Shown here: positions 12,262 through 22,970 of the stretch, piece by piece
How the letters are laid out: every line of letters starts with the position of its first letter
How positions within the stretch are numbered: the first letter of the stretch is position 1
NCBI GenBank assembly: GCA_031308135.1
Contig: JAHLJT010000631.1
Span: 193,753,685 to 193,817,684, forward strand
Direction: 5' to 3'
Length of the DNA: 64,000 nucleotides
Source of the DNA: Acheta domesticus
Taxonomy: Eukaryota; Arthropoda; Insecta; Orthoptera; Gryllidae
The notes under the pieces: model-generated
Told to the model about the DNA's origin: nothing
The model's input: the letters and a program-made list of their open reading frames with translations, nothing else
The model's database searches: none
Program-made: the position numbers and the translations under genes

Positions 12262-12430
12262 GGCAACTGCTTAGTGGCAATAGCTCAGTGTCAACATCAT
12301 TGTCTCTGCAGCATTGTCAAGATTCAAGGGTTCGAGTTCCGACCGTGACCGATGTTCGACATTAACTACATGGTTCGGTCGAAATCAGCCGCCGGAAGTG
12401 AATTCTGGCGGTGGCTGCTCTAATCGCCAA
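12262..12430 (+). mobile_element. tRNA-derived SINE (decayed)
   Basis: An RNA polymerase III-like internal promoter is visible: an A-box-like stretch TGGCAATAGCTCAGTG at 12275-12290 and a B box GGGTTCGAGTTCC at 12328-12340, about 45 bases apart. Downstream sequence does not return to a tRNA acceptor stem, so this is a tRNA-derived repeat head and not a tRNA gene. The 3' limit is uncertain. Confidence 0.5.
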
Positions 12431-13285
12431 TTTTCCGTTACTTCTACTAACAATATCAGACGAACGCTGGAGCAATACCCGAAAGGACACACCCTATCCA
12501 CCACTTCGTCCTTGTCCTTACTTCTCCCCCACACACACTCACACCTTAACTCGTTTAATGAAAAATACTTTCACTCTTCATCAGCTCACAGCTCAATTCT
12601 GTGGTTTGTATTAGCATGACTCATCAACTAGAACTGTCAATTGCTTTGAGAATTATTTGAGCTACTTTTTTCTATGTAATTTCTTTATATAAGATAGGAA
12701 CATTTAATATTTTGTTGTTGTTTTTTCAGGTTGTTACGAACTTTTATAGGTTTATAAATTATTGATATTTTTTTAAATTTTATTTCTTCTTGCTCGCCTT
12801 TCTGCCTTTCAAGAGTATTGATACAATGTTTATGTAATTCCATAAGATAAATCATTTTTATATCTAAGAGTCATAATACTTTTGGCGTATATATGTTCGA
12901 CTGACAGGTAACATGAGTTTGGCAAGTATTAGTTGATACTGTTGCATTTGTGTGTGTATTATTATTATTGATATTGAAACGTTGCGTATTTTCTTTTTGT
13001 TGATAGCGTAATAGTAATGGTTGGTGTAATACATTATTGAGACAAAACTATAAAAATATAATTTTTCTAATAAAATGGATATTTTACAATCAATTCTGAA
13101 AAAATTGACATATAAAATTATTCAAAATGTATTAGACATTTTTGAAAAAATATAATATTTTCTCAAAATTTTGTAAGCAATACACGGAATACATACGTAT
13201 CTGACTACATTAACTGGTTTACCATACAATCAGTTGTCGATGATTTAAAATATTGAAAATAAAATTGTACCCTTGACAATCTGAT
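12431..13285. other. AT-rich sequence, no gene seen
   Basis: After the SINE head the sequence is AT-rich with no recognisable feature. Open frames at 12314-12619 overlap the SINE and have no similarity that I recognise. Confidence 0.5.
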
Positions 13286-14090
13286 GATGGGAACAATAAG
13301 ACGGCACCGATGGGAACAATGAGACATGTCATAAATCCTAGTGAACATAAGAAGCAAAACCTATTGAAAATGAAATAGCATATTGTTGTCTTTTTGTCTT
13401 CCCTTGCGTTCTGAACTTTGGCAAAATCGTTTTTATCCATTCTTTATTAATGAAATAAATGTCAGAAACAACACGTATTACACGTTTTTCTCTAGTTTGG
13501 AACTTTTCTTATATAATATAACTTCATATTCAGAGAACACAGTTACAAATAGAATTTTCTCTACATAATATATTTTATTTTTTTCTTAAAAACATAATTC
13601 CCAATAATCGGTCGACTCTCCATGATTTTAACATCAACCAACTCAGGTTCAGGAACTAAATGAGGAAGATCGTAATAATCTGACGTCTCTTCAAAAACAC
13701 TTCACTTTCACTGTCATCTTGAAACAAAACTTTTGTTTGGTTGATCCTTTCATGTCTGTAGGTTTTCTCTTAGCTTGAAATTTACTTCTTTTTGATCTTT
13801 CTGTTACAATTATTGTTCTTCCCCAAATGTTCGGTCATTGCCAGTTTTCCTTTCTTTAGCCTTTGGGAAGCATTCCATTACTACTTCTGGAGAGACATAT
13901 GACTATCTGTAGATTTTGTTTGTGTATATGAGAGGTCGCCATCTGCAGGTCTTTATTAATTAATCAAACATTGCATGTTTTAAAAATACGTATTATAATT
14001 TACGAATTCTGGAAAGTTGGTTTAAGAAACGATTCATAAGTGATCCGAATGAAATAACTACATTAATTGGGAACTATGAGACCTGTCTCA
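13286..14090. repeat. Recurrent GGGAAC-AT-AGAC motif around the pogo-like remnant
   Basis: GGGAACAATAAGAC (13289-13302), GGGAACAATGAGAC (13312-13325) and GGGAACTATGAGAC (14069-14082) lie in the same orientation on both sides of the transposase remnant. They may be subterminal motifs of the dead element. No convincing inverted end could be paired. Confidence 0.35.
13370..13925 (-). pseudogene. pogo/Tigger-like transposase, C-terminal remnant
   Basis: Read on the minus strand from about 13900, the sequence encodes SPEVVMECFPKAKERK, then a basic stretch (GRTIIVTERSKRSK). It continues with an acidic patch (DDSESEVF near 13694-13722), then LPHLVPEPELVDV and RPIIGNYVF near 13586-13612. A KTKRQQY phrase near 13383-13410 ends it. 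Several frameshifts and stops interrupt it. An xPEVVxPxPKAxxRK segment, a basic linker, an acidic patch and a small beta-rich tail with KKK is the pattern at the C-terminus of pogo/Tigger-type DDE transposases. The catalytic core and the N-terminal DNA-binding domain are absent upstream. The family assignment rests on remembered motif style, so related DDE families remain possible. Confidence 0.55.
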
Positions 14091-14094
14091 ATGT

Positions 14095-14795
14095 TTCTGC
14101 ATGATTAGTGTCTCACAGCTCACAAAAATAGGTATAATTTTTATTGAATTTCTATATTTGTAATTTTTCATACTCTTCAAATCCAAATCATTATTATCTG
14201 ATTGAAATTGGGAACTTTTAGGCTATATAATAAAATTCAGTCAATATTGCATTCTTTAGTGAAAGGACTATCACAGAAAAAGTTTACTTTTCTTACCTCT
14301 GAAAAATGAAATATTTTTAAAAGAGTCTCAGAAGCATTCTTGAAACATCAACACAGGAAGTAAAAAGTATGCACAAATGTCTAAACGATCCACAATAGGT
14401 ACCAACTACCAAACCTAAATATTACGCAGAGTACTAAATGTCTCACTGTCCTCACTATTTCACAGTTCACATTTTTCCACTACTTACAGCAGTAATGTTA
14501 CTAAATTAAATAAATCTGTTGTAAAACAATATTTAATTAAGAATGATAGAAATATATGACTTATTATTTGCCAATTGTAACACTTACCAAATTTATGAGA
14601 ATCCTTACACGTAACTTGGGTACGATAATTTTGAACTGGTTCGTTATCCGAAATTATATTGCATGACATTAATGCAGTTTGTACTGTTTGGGCAGGTAGC
14701 CAGAGGAGTTAATCAAGGTACATTGATGCACAGTCATTCATTGAACGTATCTGATAGAAAATTGGTGCAGCAAGACAGATAATATTTCGTTTGTC
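14095..14795. other. AT-rich sequence, no gene seen
   Basis: No supported feature. Repeated GTCTCAC words (14108, 14440) may be further traces of the neighbouring dead transposon. Confidence 0.4.
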
Positions 14796-14799
14796 CGAG

Positions 14800-15160
14800 G
14801 GTGCTGAAGCGGACGCATAGTCGAGGGAACATCGATGCGAGAACTACCCCCGAGGCATCGGAACGCCGCTATTGGCACGGGCCCGTGGGTGCAACGGTGC
14901 TCACAGGCGCGTTGATGCAGAAGCGTTGGTGCGAGGTGTCGATGCGGGATGCTAGTGGTGGTAGTCCGGAGGCGTTAGAGTGCAGAGATGATAGTATGCA
15001 GCATCAACAGCGCAACTAGTGTTGGCTACTTGCATCGCCCGGTCGCGCGCGAATCGATAGCTCGCGAGTTCCCCGTGGGCGGAACGACGCGTGGGAGGCC
15101 AGAGTCGCGCTTCTCACCGGTCCCATTGCTCCGACGCCTCCATTGCTAATATTACACTCA
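14800..15160. other. CpG-rich island with degenerate repeats, left part
   Basis: GC-rich block in which phrases such as GATGCAGAAGCG, GGTGCGAGGTGTCGATGCGG and GAACATCGATGCG recur loosely, suggesting a worn-out minisatellite. It leads into a CpG-dense stretch (15040-15120) and then the 16-bp array. No coding signal. Confidence 0.45.
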
Positions 15161-15225
15161 CGCAACGCTGTGTCTACTCATCGTTGCCACTATCCCTATC
15201 TTGCACGTCTTCGCAGCTGTTATTT

Positions 15226-15597
15226 CCGTCCTCGCCGCGCTCCGTCCTCGCCGCACTCCGTCCTCGCCGCGCTCCGTCCTCGCTACCCTCCGTCCTCGCC
15301 GCCCTCCTTCCTCGCCGACTTCCTTCCTCGCCGACCTCCTTCCTCGCCGATCTCCTTCCTCCTTCCTCTCTCCGACCTCCGTTCTCGCCGACCTCCGTTT
15401 TCGCCGATCTCCGTTCTCGCCGACCTCCGTTCTCGCCGTCCTCCTTCCTCGCCGACCTCCTTCCTCGCAGACCTCCTTCCTCGCCGTCCTCCTTCCTCGC
15501 CACCTTCCTTCCTCACCGCCTTCCTTCCTCGCCGCCCTCCTTCCTCGCCGCCCTCCTTCCTCACCATCCTCCGTCCTAGCCACCCCTCATCTCGCCA
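15226..15597. repeat. 16-bp minisatellite, about 23 copies
   Basis: Imperfect tandem array with a 16-base unit, typically CTCCTTCCTCGCCGAC. Variants in the left part carry CCGTCC and CCGCGC. One unit near 15345-15367 is longer by an extra CCTTCCTC segment. The plus strand is almost pure pyrimidine apart from the CG steps. Because 16 is not a multiple of three, all three frames stay open on both strands and give false Pro/Ser/Arg-rich or Glu/Gly/Arg-rich proteins of up to 233 residues that repeat every 16 amino acids. Confidence 0.92.
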
Positions 15598-15599
15598 TG

Positions 15600-15965
15600 T
15601 GTCCTATTCGTCGGTTCTTTTACCGCTTAATTTCGTTTCTGCTGCGGCCGCCGCCATCCTCTTCAAAGAAATTACCAACACCACCCAGTCTACAATACAC
15701 TTGTCATGTTCTCTATCTTTACCTCCACAACAGCTCTCAGTCACCTGCCCCGGACACGAGAGCCATCGTTCCATCACCGCTGCTTCGGCTCCCATTGCCT
15801 CCTCTCCGAATCGCTCGTTAGCGCGCGGGGGCGGCGTCCCCTGAGGCGCCGGGCAGATATTGGACGCAACAGCGACAAGCGCAGCGCAGCGCACGCCGCC
15901 CACGCAACCTCCATCAGCGCTGCACATTGGCGATAAGTGGACGCGAGGCAAAAGCGACCAGCGAA
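15600..15965. other. CpG-rich island, right part
   Basis: Continues from the 16-bp array. It is dense in CpG (for example GCGGCGTCCCCTGAGGCGCC, and GACAAGCGCAGCGCAGCGC) up to about 15965, where the sequence drops sharply to AT-rich. Possible promoter-like island. No start codon, splice site or domain can be assigned. Confidence 0.5.
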
Positions 15966-18900
15966 AGGTATCAGAAACCCACTCGAGGCATGATACTGCT
16001 CTATCGAGGACTTTTGTCAATGTAAATTCCTAATCACCAATTATTTACGAGAAAATACACGTAGCTTGTTGTCTATGATATGACTAAATAATTAAATTTG
16101 TTCAAAGAATTGTAACCCCGGCATAAGAATTCTTTGAAAGTATTGAATTATTAAAATGGATTTGTTACTCAGTAATAAGGCCACAACTTGACATTCCCTA
16201 CGTCTGTGGCACATATTTCTGAACGTAAATGCGTACAAAAAGGTACATGGTGGTGGCAATTATAGTTACGATTAAAGTACAGCAAAAAGACATTTCATTA
16301 AGGTATAAGAGAACAATCATTGAGATCTTTTCATGAAAATATTCTAATGCAAATTTCAACTTTTCTGTATTTCTTCAGAAATATTTATGACTTAAGGCAG
16401 AACGATTGAGGAATGTCAATTGCAGAAGAACAGAACTGTGGTAAAAAAATTGCAAACATACATGAAATGTGGGATATTAAAGTTTCGTAAACTTAGTGAG
16501 ATAACAATTGATAATATAGTTCAAAACTTATACCATTCCAAATCCCATTCGAAAATCAATATTGGTACAAGTCATCACTTTATATTTTATGCAAATGCAA
16601 AGGCTGTGGGAATAAGAAAATAAGTATGAACTTTCTGGATTTCTCGAAACCACTAGAATGCTTTTTACAACCTCTGGTATACTTTCCAATCAGGTTATGA
16701 ATTTCTCAGAGAGTTTATTTATTTACACGACGTACTTTTTGGAAAAAACTGTTTTTTAGAAAACCATGATACGCCAGATATTACAAACAGTGGAAATACT
16801 TTTTGTTTAGAAACTGCAGAATCAGTTTGCAATAGCATGACTATTTCTGATTTTTTAATTCTCTACCGCCTTAAATAAACATTTCAGGGTATCTTCTGGG
16901 AACGGAGTGTACATAAGAAATAGTGGTGAAATTTCGCCTCCCGTAACTTTATTCGAAGTTCGCACTGTCCAACCCCGTTAGAGAGGAAACTATTTTCCGT
17001 TGACTGCACTAAATATGATTTTATTATTCATTTTAATTAAGTTCGGTATCCAACCTATTAACCATTATTTCTCTTTGAGCTCACCAACTTATAGCATAAA
17101 TAGTAAATACTAACTCCTTGCAACCAAATTACATACGTTTACCAACTTACAATAACTTACACAAGTGGTGAATTTTTTTTCGAGACATTCGTACAATACC
17201 ATATTCGGTTCAGCCAAGACAAAAGACAAATGAACATTTCGTTTTTTATTCCGCATCTCTAGCAAAAATAATAGTACTTACAAAATGTAATAAATGCTTT
17301 TCAATATCCAATCAAATACAAAAAAGGGTCTCACTATTAGATATAGTACAATACGTTACCAATATTATAACATTATTATTCTGACATGAAAATATTTCAC
17401 ATAACTAGGGGTCGTAATATTTTCATTAAAAAAGCTGGAACGTCCATTCAATAATATGTGAAAACTTTATGCAAACGAATGACTTTAGTAAGGTTTTCAG
17501 ACAAGCGTGATGCTGTACGGCCATCAATTAATATAAACTTTTAAACTCTCAAAGTTATTAAAACAATTAATTAGACAAACGTAAAAAAATCAACATTGAA
17601 GTAGTGCTTTCATTAAAACAATACATTAAAAGGAGAATCAACCAACAGTATCAAAATGAGGCTTCAGGAGATGACTAAACTAACGTATTCAGTAAACTAT
17701 TTCTGCATGATAAAAATTTAACATCATTCATTACAAAACACAGTGAAGAATTTACTTTGTACAAGTACAGAGAAACTTCTGATTTAGTGAAAATCTTAAT
17801 TTTTTGAAGGACCACATTTAGAAGTAAGAATAGTATACAAACGTTTATGAAGTTTTTACGTTTTTACGTTGTGCTTAACCTACAACTTAATTATAACATT
17901 CGAATGTCATTGATTTATTGTAAATTCAAAATGTTGTACAATAGCTACTGTGATCCTATATATAGTCGATGTACATTTTTTTTAATTATACTTTACAAAA
18001 ATTGTCTTTCGTACATATAATATGTTAAAAATGAAGTGTAGTTAAATTTCATGAACATAATTCACAAAAAATTGGTATGTAGAGTGAAATGTTATTTTCT
18101 ACAGCAAAAAGTATGGCTTCGCGCAGGTGAAAACCAAACTCTTGCAAAATTACACTAATTGAAAAGAGACACTTTTCTGCTGCAGCAACAATTCTCATAG
18201 AAGTTTATGGTTTTGGAATCATAATTAAATTATTTGTAAATGAAAAATGTAATGAAATTAATAAAAATATTTTTTACTGATAAGTAATTGAATTGCTTGT
18301 TATTGCTTACGGTATGGAGCTTGGCATACACTGCAAAGCTTACCTGGTTTGAGTGGATCGTGATAACGGGGGAAATGTGAAAGTAGTTGAATGATGCTAC
18401 ATGTTTTCTTACGGAGGGAATTATGAAAGGGAATAATAGGAGGTAAAGATCAAAAGGCAACCCGAATCAAGTTACTTAATGTATCAACATCAAGGTAATT
18501 AGTGAATAAGTAAATCTCAATCATTACAATTAGGTAAAAAATAAAATCTATGTATCACGGGCGTAATCTAGTTCTAATAATCTTGGACGACTAAAAGCCC
18601 GCGGTATAAATGTCCTCAGGTTTTTTGTCACCACTCGATCATTAGAATCCTTATAATGCCCCTGGCTCATAAATAACTACTATAAAAATATACTAAAAAA
18701 ATACACGTATGCTACAAGTTGCAACAGTGATGTAAAATAAAGGTTATAAAAATATTCGGATATAAATTCAACAGAGGTTCGCCTTATACAATAAAGATTT
18801 ATACAGTCGTTGTTTCAACTCTTTCGTACCTACCCATGCAAGGGTCTCGTAATGTAGAAAAAAAAGAACATCTGTAACGGAGCAGTAAATCCACGGAGTA

Positions 18901-19690
18901 ATACGGCCAGGACTCCATCGCTGAAAACCAGAGCCGTTCCGTTATCATATAAACCCTTTATGCCCCGCGCACGTGGCACGTTACATCGACTTTCAAAAGC
19001 AATCCTCCCATCTGCTCGTGAACATAAATAAATAAACTTTCTCTTTAACAAAAAATGAATTTCCTTTCGGAAGTGAAAGCGGCGACAACACAGGGAACCG
19101 AACAGTGATTGGACCACAACAAAGATTGAGAGAGCAGAAATTGAAAAGGGGGAAAGGGTGGCACAAGCTGTTTCCCGTAAAAAGACGAAAGTGATGAAAT
19201 TTCCAGTAGAATGCAAAATTTAAATATGTTCAAGGTAGAAGCGATGCGTTTCAAAATAGTTTCTATAATAGATAAAATTCCTGATCAAAAAGTATGATTC
19301 ACGAAGGAAGGGTAGTAGTTATTGGAATTAGTATTTTTTATGAAGAAAGGAACATATGAAGTTGCATTAAAAATTACGGAAAACAAAATATTTAAAAATT
19401 ATGGAGGCTACATGCATGTTAGAGTCAATTGTGGCAACTGAAACTTAGACTGGTAATAGGCAATAATGGATGACATCCATTGAATTAATTAGCTTCGAAG
19501 CACTGTAATAGCTGTTGTGCCTCTTTCTGAGGTTATAACTATCGCAGCAGTATATTTTCTATGCACCGGTGTATATTAGTAACCTTACCAGAAATCCTAC
19601 ATTTCAAATATGAAATAGAAAATAAAATCTGTCGATGGCATATCTTCGCCTTATTACGGGGTAGATTTGACATTGAACGTTTCTAGAATG
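15966..19690. other. AT-rich sequence, no gene seen
   Basis: About 3.7 kb, mostly AT-rich. At 18480-18620 (minus strand) there is a weak SINE-like trace: GAACTAGATTACGCCCG resembles a worn B box, and CTAATTACCTTGATGTTGAT resembles the 3' tail word of other retroposons in this window. At 18850-19230 there is a moderate-GC single-copy block with no gene signature. Confidence 0.45.
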
Positions 19691-19699
19691 TCATGGATT

Positions 19700-20140
19700 G
19701 ATGAACTAGGGAGATGACAGAGACGATATGGACACTCTAGTGGACAGTGCCCAAAAAGTTGGAACACACATCGTCAGGCATAATGGACACGATCGGGTTA
19801 ACGGAACGAATGTCGGCAGGAATACGAGTTGGGTACAAATCGCGGCTGGGATGTCGTTTAGAAGGTCGACAGAACTGTCAGTTAGGGTGTTGGCGTGAAG
19901 TTCGACCAGAATATCAGTTGTGATGTCCAAAAAGGATTCAGCAAGAATGTGAGCAAAGAATTCGATGATTTCGATGAGGATTTTGATGAGGATTTCGAAG
20001 AGGATTTTGGGTTTTAGACGAGGATTCTTTGAGAGCTTCGGGGAGGGCGCTTGAATTTAAGCAATACTTTCGGCAAGAAAATCACCGACGATTTTGTCAG
20101 AGCGTGAACGGGTTTCTGCCAAGGCCATTGGGGTAGTTAC
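19700..20140. repeat. Degenerate minisatellite
   Basis: Loosely repeating phrases such as GTCGACAGAACTGTCAGTT and TTCGACCAGAATATCAGTT, about 35-40 bases apart. They are followed at about 19962-20008 by a 12-base repeat GATTTCGATGAG / GATTTTGATGAG / GATTTCGAAGAG. The array directly precedes a CpG island. The 12-base part reads as an acidic Asp-Phe-Asp-Glu repeat in one short frame (about 43 codons ending at 20016), but there is no sign that it is translated. Confidence 0.5.
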
Positions 20141-20149
20141 GGGCAGTGG

Positions 20150-20605
20150 ACGTGGCATTGTCAGAAACTTCGACCGCAGTCGCTTGCGGTGATTCCGGTG
20201 GTGTGGGCGGGGCTGGCGGTAACGGCGGTGGCGGCGGACACATCAACCGCGCGTGGAAAAGTGAGAGGGCGACCGGCCCTCAATCACGGGAGACCTTTAG
20301 TCTCGTTTGGCGCAGAATTAAAATCGTGACGTTTTTAATTGCTCGCGCGGATTTCATTCCGCCAGGCGCCGCCTCGACAGTGAGCGATGCGCTGCGCACC
20401 ACGTCACCCGCTCCGCTTCCCACGGCTGCCCGCCCGCTCCCCCCCCCCACACCCCGTCGCCCACAGGGCGCGAGGGGGGGAGGGAGGGTTCTCCGACTCC
20501 CAGCGCCGACCCGCCCCGTCCTGCCCCTCCCCACACGCCCTCAGGCTGCAGGCGGTGCAGCTACGACCTCTGTGTCGGGGGGCGGTTGACAAACGCCCAC
20601 GGTAG
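20150..20605. other. CpG-rich island
   Basis: Very GC-rich with long C and G runs (about 20440-20490). Open frames of 60-147 codons occur in several overlapping frames on both strands, as expected by chance in GC-rich DNA. An AT-containing block inside it (20310-20370, with TTTAATTGCTCGCGCGGATTT) could hold regulatory sites. No domain is recognisable. Confidence 0.5.
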
Positions 20606-21140
20606 GCAACTAAAGAAGCTTATTAGTGAGCGCGAATATTGCACGATATGAAATTATTGATTTTGTACGTTCACTTGGTGCAAATGTGATTGTGATTATA
20701 TTCTCTTATCTGAGCCATTGCTCCGGTATAGACGATGAAAAACGAGAAAATGTATTTCATGACTTATCATACGTTATTACTTTGGATTTTAATTGCTTCA
20801 GGTATTACAACTTGTGAACGTTATTCGGTTATTACTACCTATGAATAAAAAATGAAACTAAATGCACTTCGTAAAACACACTACCTTCATTTTATCTTAG
20901 ATGATAATCTTTCTATACCAACGAAGATAACGCCAATTTTAATTTCTCGTAAACATGCGTATATTCGGATAAATTAGTATGCAATATAGAGAAGTTATGC
21001 ATTCCATCAAGACGTAAAGGGTAACCGACTGTCGGCTGGATAAGCCCTAGGGGACAACATGCAATGCTGCTAACAATGGATTTCAAGATTTTAACAGATA
21101 TACACGTATTGGAGACCCCTGACACCGAAAAAGTGTTTTT
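20606..21140. other. AT-rich sequence, no gene seen
   Basis: No feature supported. Confidence 0.5.
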
Positions 21141-21144
21141 TTCG

Positions 21145-21342
21145 AAACGTCCCTCTGTCCGTCTATTTTTCGGTCTGTGATCCTGTCGGTCCGTGTTCCT
21201 TTACCATTCTGTCCTTTTCTCGGTCTGTCTGTCTCTGTCTCTTGCTCGGTCTCTCTCTTCGTCGGTGTATCTCTTAGTCGCTCTGGCTCTTTCTTTATTG
21301 CTCTGGCTGTCTCTTTGTTGCTTGGCTGTCTTTACTTTACAG
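21145..21342. repeat. Degenerate 16-bp pyrimidine-rich minisatellite
   Basis: About twelve worn units of roughly 16 bases ending in CGGT or CGCT or TGCT, such as CTGTCCTTTTCTCGGT and CTCTCTCTTCGTCGGT. It has the same period and pyrimidine strand bias as the array at 15226-15597. Confidence 0.65.
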
Positions 21343-22125
21343 GAGTTTTTTTAATCTGTTTAATTGGTGAGTATGAGTGCTACAATTGATTTCTTGTGAA
21401 GTTTCTTCAAAAATTCCAAACTTCTCCGTGATATCCAGCGCAAAATTGCTCACTGTTTTCAGAACTGCTCCCATGTTTCCAATTAACATTTACATTTAAA
21501 CGCCTATTTCACTGTTTTCAGATATCAGTAAAGTCATACTTGAATTCTACTATTAGGAGACCGGAAACGTGGGGGTATGTCAGAAAAAGTTTTGTGATTT
21601 TTTTAAAAAACACAATTTTTTAATAATGCTAAATATTATATTATCTAAACAATTATGTAATTATGTTATATAAAATGTACGTTCAATATTATCTGTAGCC
21701 ATCTCATTTTGAAAAAATGGCTAATTCAGGAGTGCGGGTTCGATAGGTTTTATTTTTGAAAATATAACATTTTTATTGGAAGCGAATGGTGCTATGAAAA
21801 TGAATGGTGTTAAACCATCTAGATTCAATGCTACAAAGAACATTAAATTTACGCAAAAAAAGTTTTTGCTACATTATTAGTTTTATCAAATGATTATCAT
21901 TATTATTACGTAATATAGCCGTAACAAATTAAAAAGTAGTGCGTTGAAGTGAGTCTTCGATACTAGCTAGATAGCTAGGACGAGTTCTAGCAGCAGGCTG
22001 CTCTGGTGGGTAGTTTTTCGTGGTTTCTTCGATCAATGCCAGGCGAATGCAGAAGAAATACCCTAACAAACGGGCCATGGACCGCGCGGGATCTTTTCTC
22101 CCTCTTCTTTGTCCTTTTTTCCTTT
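21343..22125. other. AT-rich sequence, no gene seen
   Basis: No feature supported. Ends near a short GC-richer stretch before the CA microsatellite. Confidence 0.5.
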
Positions 22126-22128
22126 TAC

Positions 22129-22130
<2 letters not shown>

Positions 22131-22166
<36 letters not shown>

Positions 22167-22167
22167 A
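22131..22167. repeat. (CA)n microsatellite
   Basis: About 17 CA units with a single TC interruption. It abuts the 5' end of a dispersed-repeat copy, where that family carries a GTGCACTACAT-like sequence, so the array may have grown from the repeat end. Confidence 0.92.
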
Positions 22168-22395
22168 CTATGTTACCACACATGCCGGAAGACCGGTCAG
22201 GAGCTTAGTATTTCTCGTGGTTGATTCTTGTTTGGAGAAAACCCTGCTAACCGACGGTAGGTTGGCGCCAAATCTCACCATTCAGAGGGGGATATTACCG
22301 CCTCCTTCCAAAGATAAAATATGTACTATACTTAAGGTACTAATGACCTTGGCGGTTGACGCGCCTGGAACCACTAATCAAGCTATCAATGACAA
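22168..22395 (+). repeat. GGCGCC-core dispersed retroposon-like repeat, copy on plus strand
   Basis: Matches the copies at 38765-38998, 48045-48330 and 50160-50275 in opposite orientation. Shared landmarks in order are TTACCACACATGCCGGAAG, AAACCCTGCTAAC, GGTTGGCGCCAAATCTCACC, ATAAAATATGTACTATACTT, and the tail CTAATGACCTTGGCGGTTGA-CGCGCCTGGAA. The conserved CTAATGACCT tail and 5'-truncated sister copies suggest spread by reverse transcription, as in a SINE or a LINE 3' end. No polymerase III box is obvious. Confidence 0.72.
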
Positions 22396-22429
22396 TTGAG
22401 TCGGCATGACTCAGGGGTTTGGGTGACGT

Positions 22430-22970
22430 GAGTCCAACAACTTTAACAATAAATCTGTGGCTTTGAAACCAAGGTATGAACTATCACGTTTGCCTGTGGA
22501 ATAACCGATGTGGCCCTTGCTCCTAATCTAAAGTTTGTGGAGGTTCTCACCCTCTTTGTTAATCCATTAGCCTTTTACCTTGGTCATGGCAAACAGTTCA
22601 TTCAATGAATCAAAGGTTTTTTCCTTCTACTTCACTCATATTATTTCAGCTTTGCCAGATTTGCACAAATGGCTTGATCAGATACATACGTTGAGTTCAA
22701 TGCTTTGCTCCATAAGGCAATAATCTCCAAAGCAATTAGACCAATCATCTCTTTCCGTTCTTTGGCAGTGGATTCAAGAAATTTCAAGCGTCCAATAATG
22801 TGGTTTTTCAGTAGCATGCGACTCTGTTCACTCAAGGGTTTTTCATAAATTGCCACGTTGCGTCTTCTTGAAGACGCTTGAAAATGGACTTCTTTGCTCA
22901 TATTTCCTTGTTCTTCATGTTAAAACAGCTCTTCTTGAACGTCATGTTGTCTTATACTCATCAATTAAAA
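22430..22970 (-). pseudogene. Unidentified decayed coding remnant
   Basis: Reading on the minus strand, an upstream DVQEELF, a stop, then HEEQGN leads into an 86-codon open frame (22901 to 22641). That frame contains RRRNVAIYEKPLSEQSRM and the helix-rich phrase KERKEMIGLIALEIIALWSK. After a stop and a frameshift, a further frame continues as DSLNELFAMTKVKG, stop, WINKEGENLHKL, stop, IRSKGHIGYSTGKR. Codon-like composition, low stop density in one strand and coherent sentences across breaks indicate a former protein-coding region of at least 160 codons. I do not recognise the family. It directly abuts the dispersed repeat at 22168-22395, so it may be part of an unknown mobile element. Confidence 0.5.

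Noticed and set aside
15091..15844. Pro/Ser/Arg-rich proteins of 162-233 residues and Glu/Gly/Arg-rich antisense proteins
   Set aside because: All six frames are open because of the 16-bp repeat. There is no domain and the period follows the DNA unit.
22006..22399. Three overlapping frames with Thr-His repeats
   Set aside because: Produced by the (CA)n array. Likewise 40383-40571 (Cys-Val from GT) and 2816-3206.
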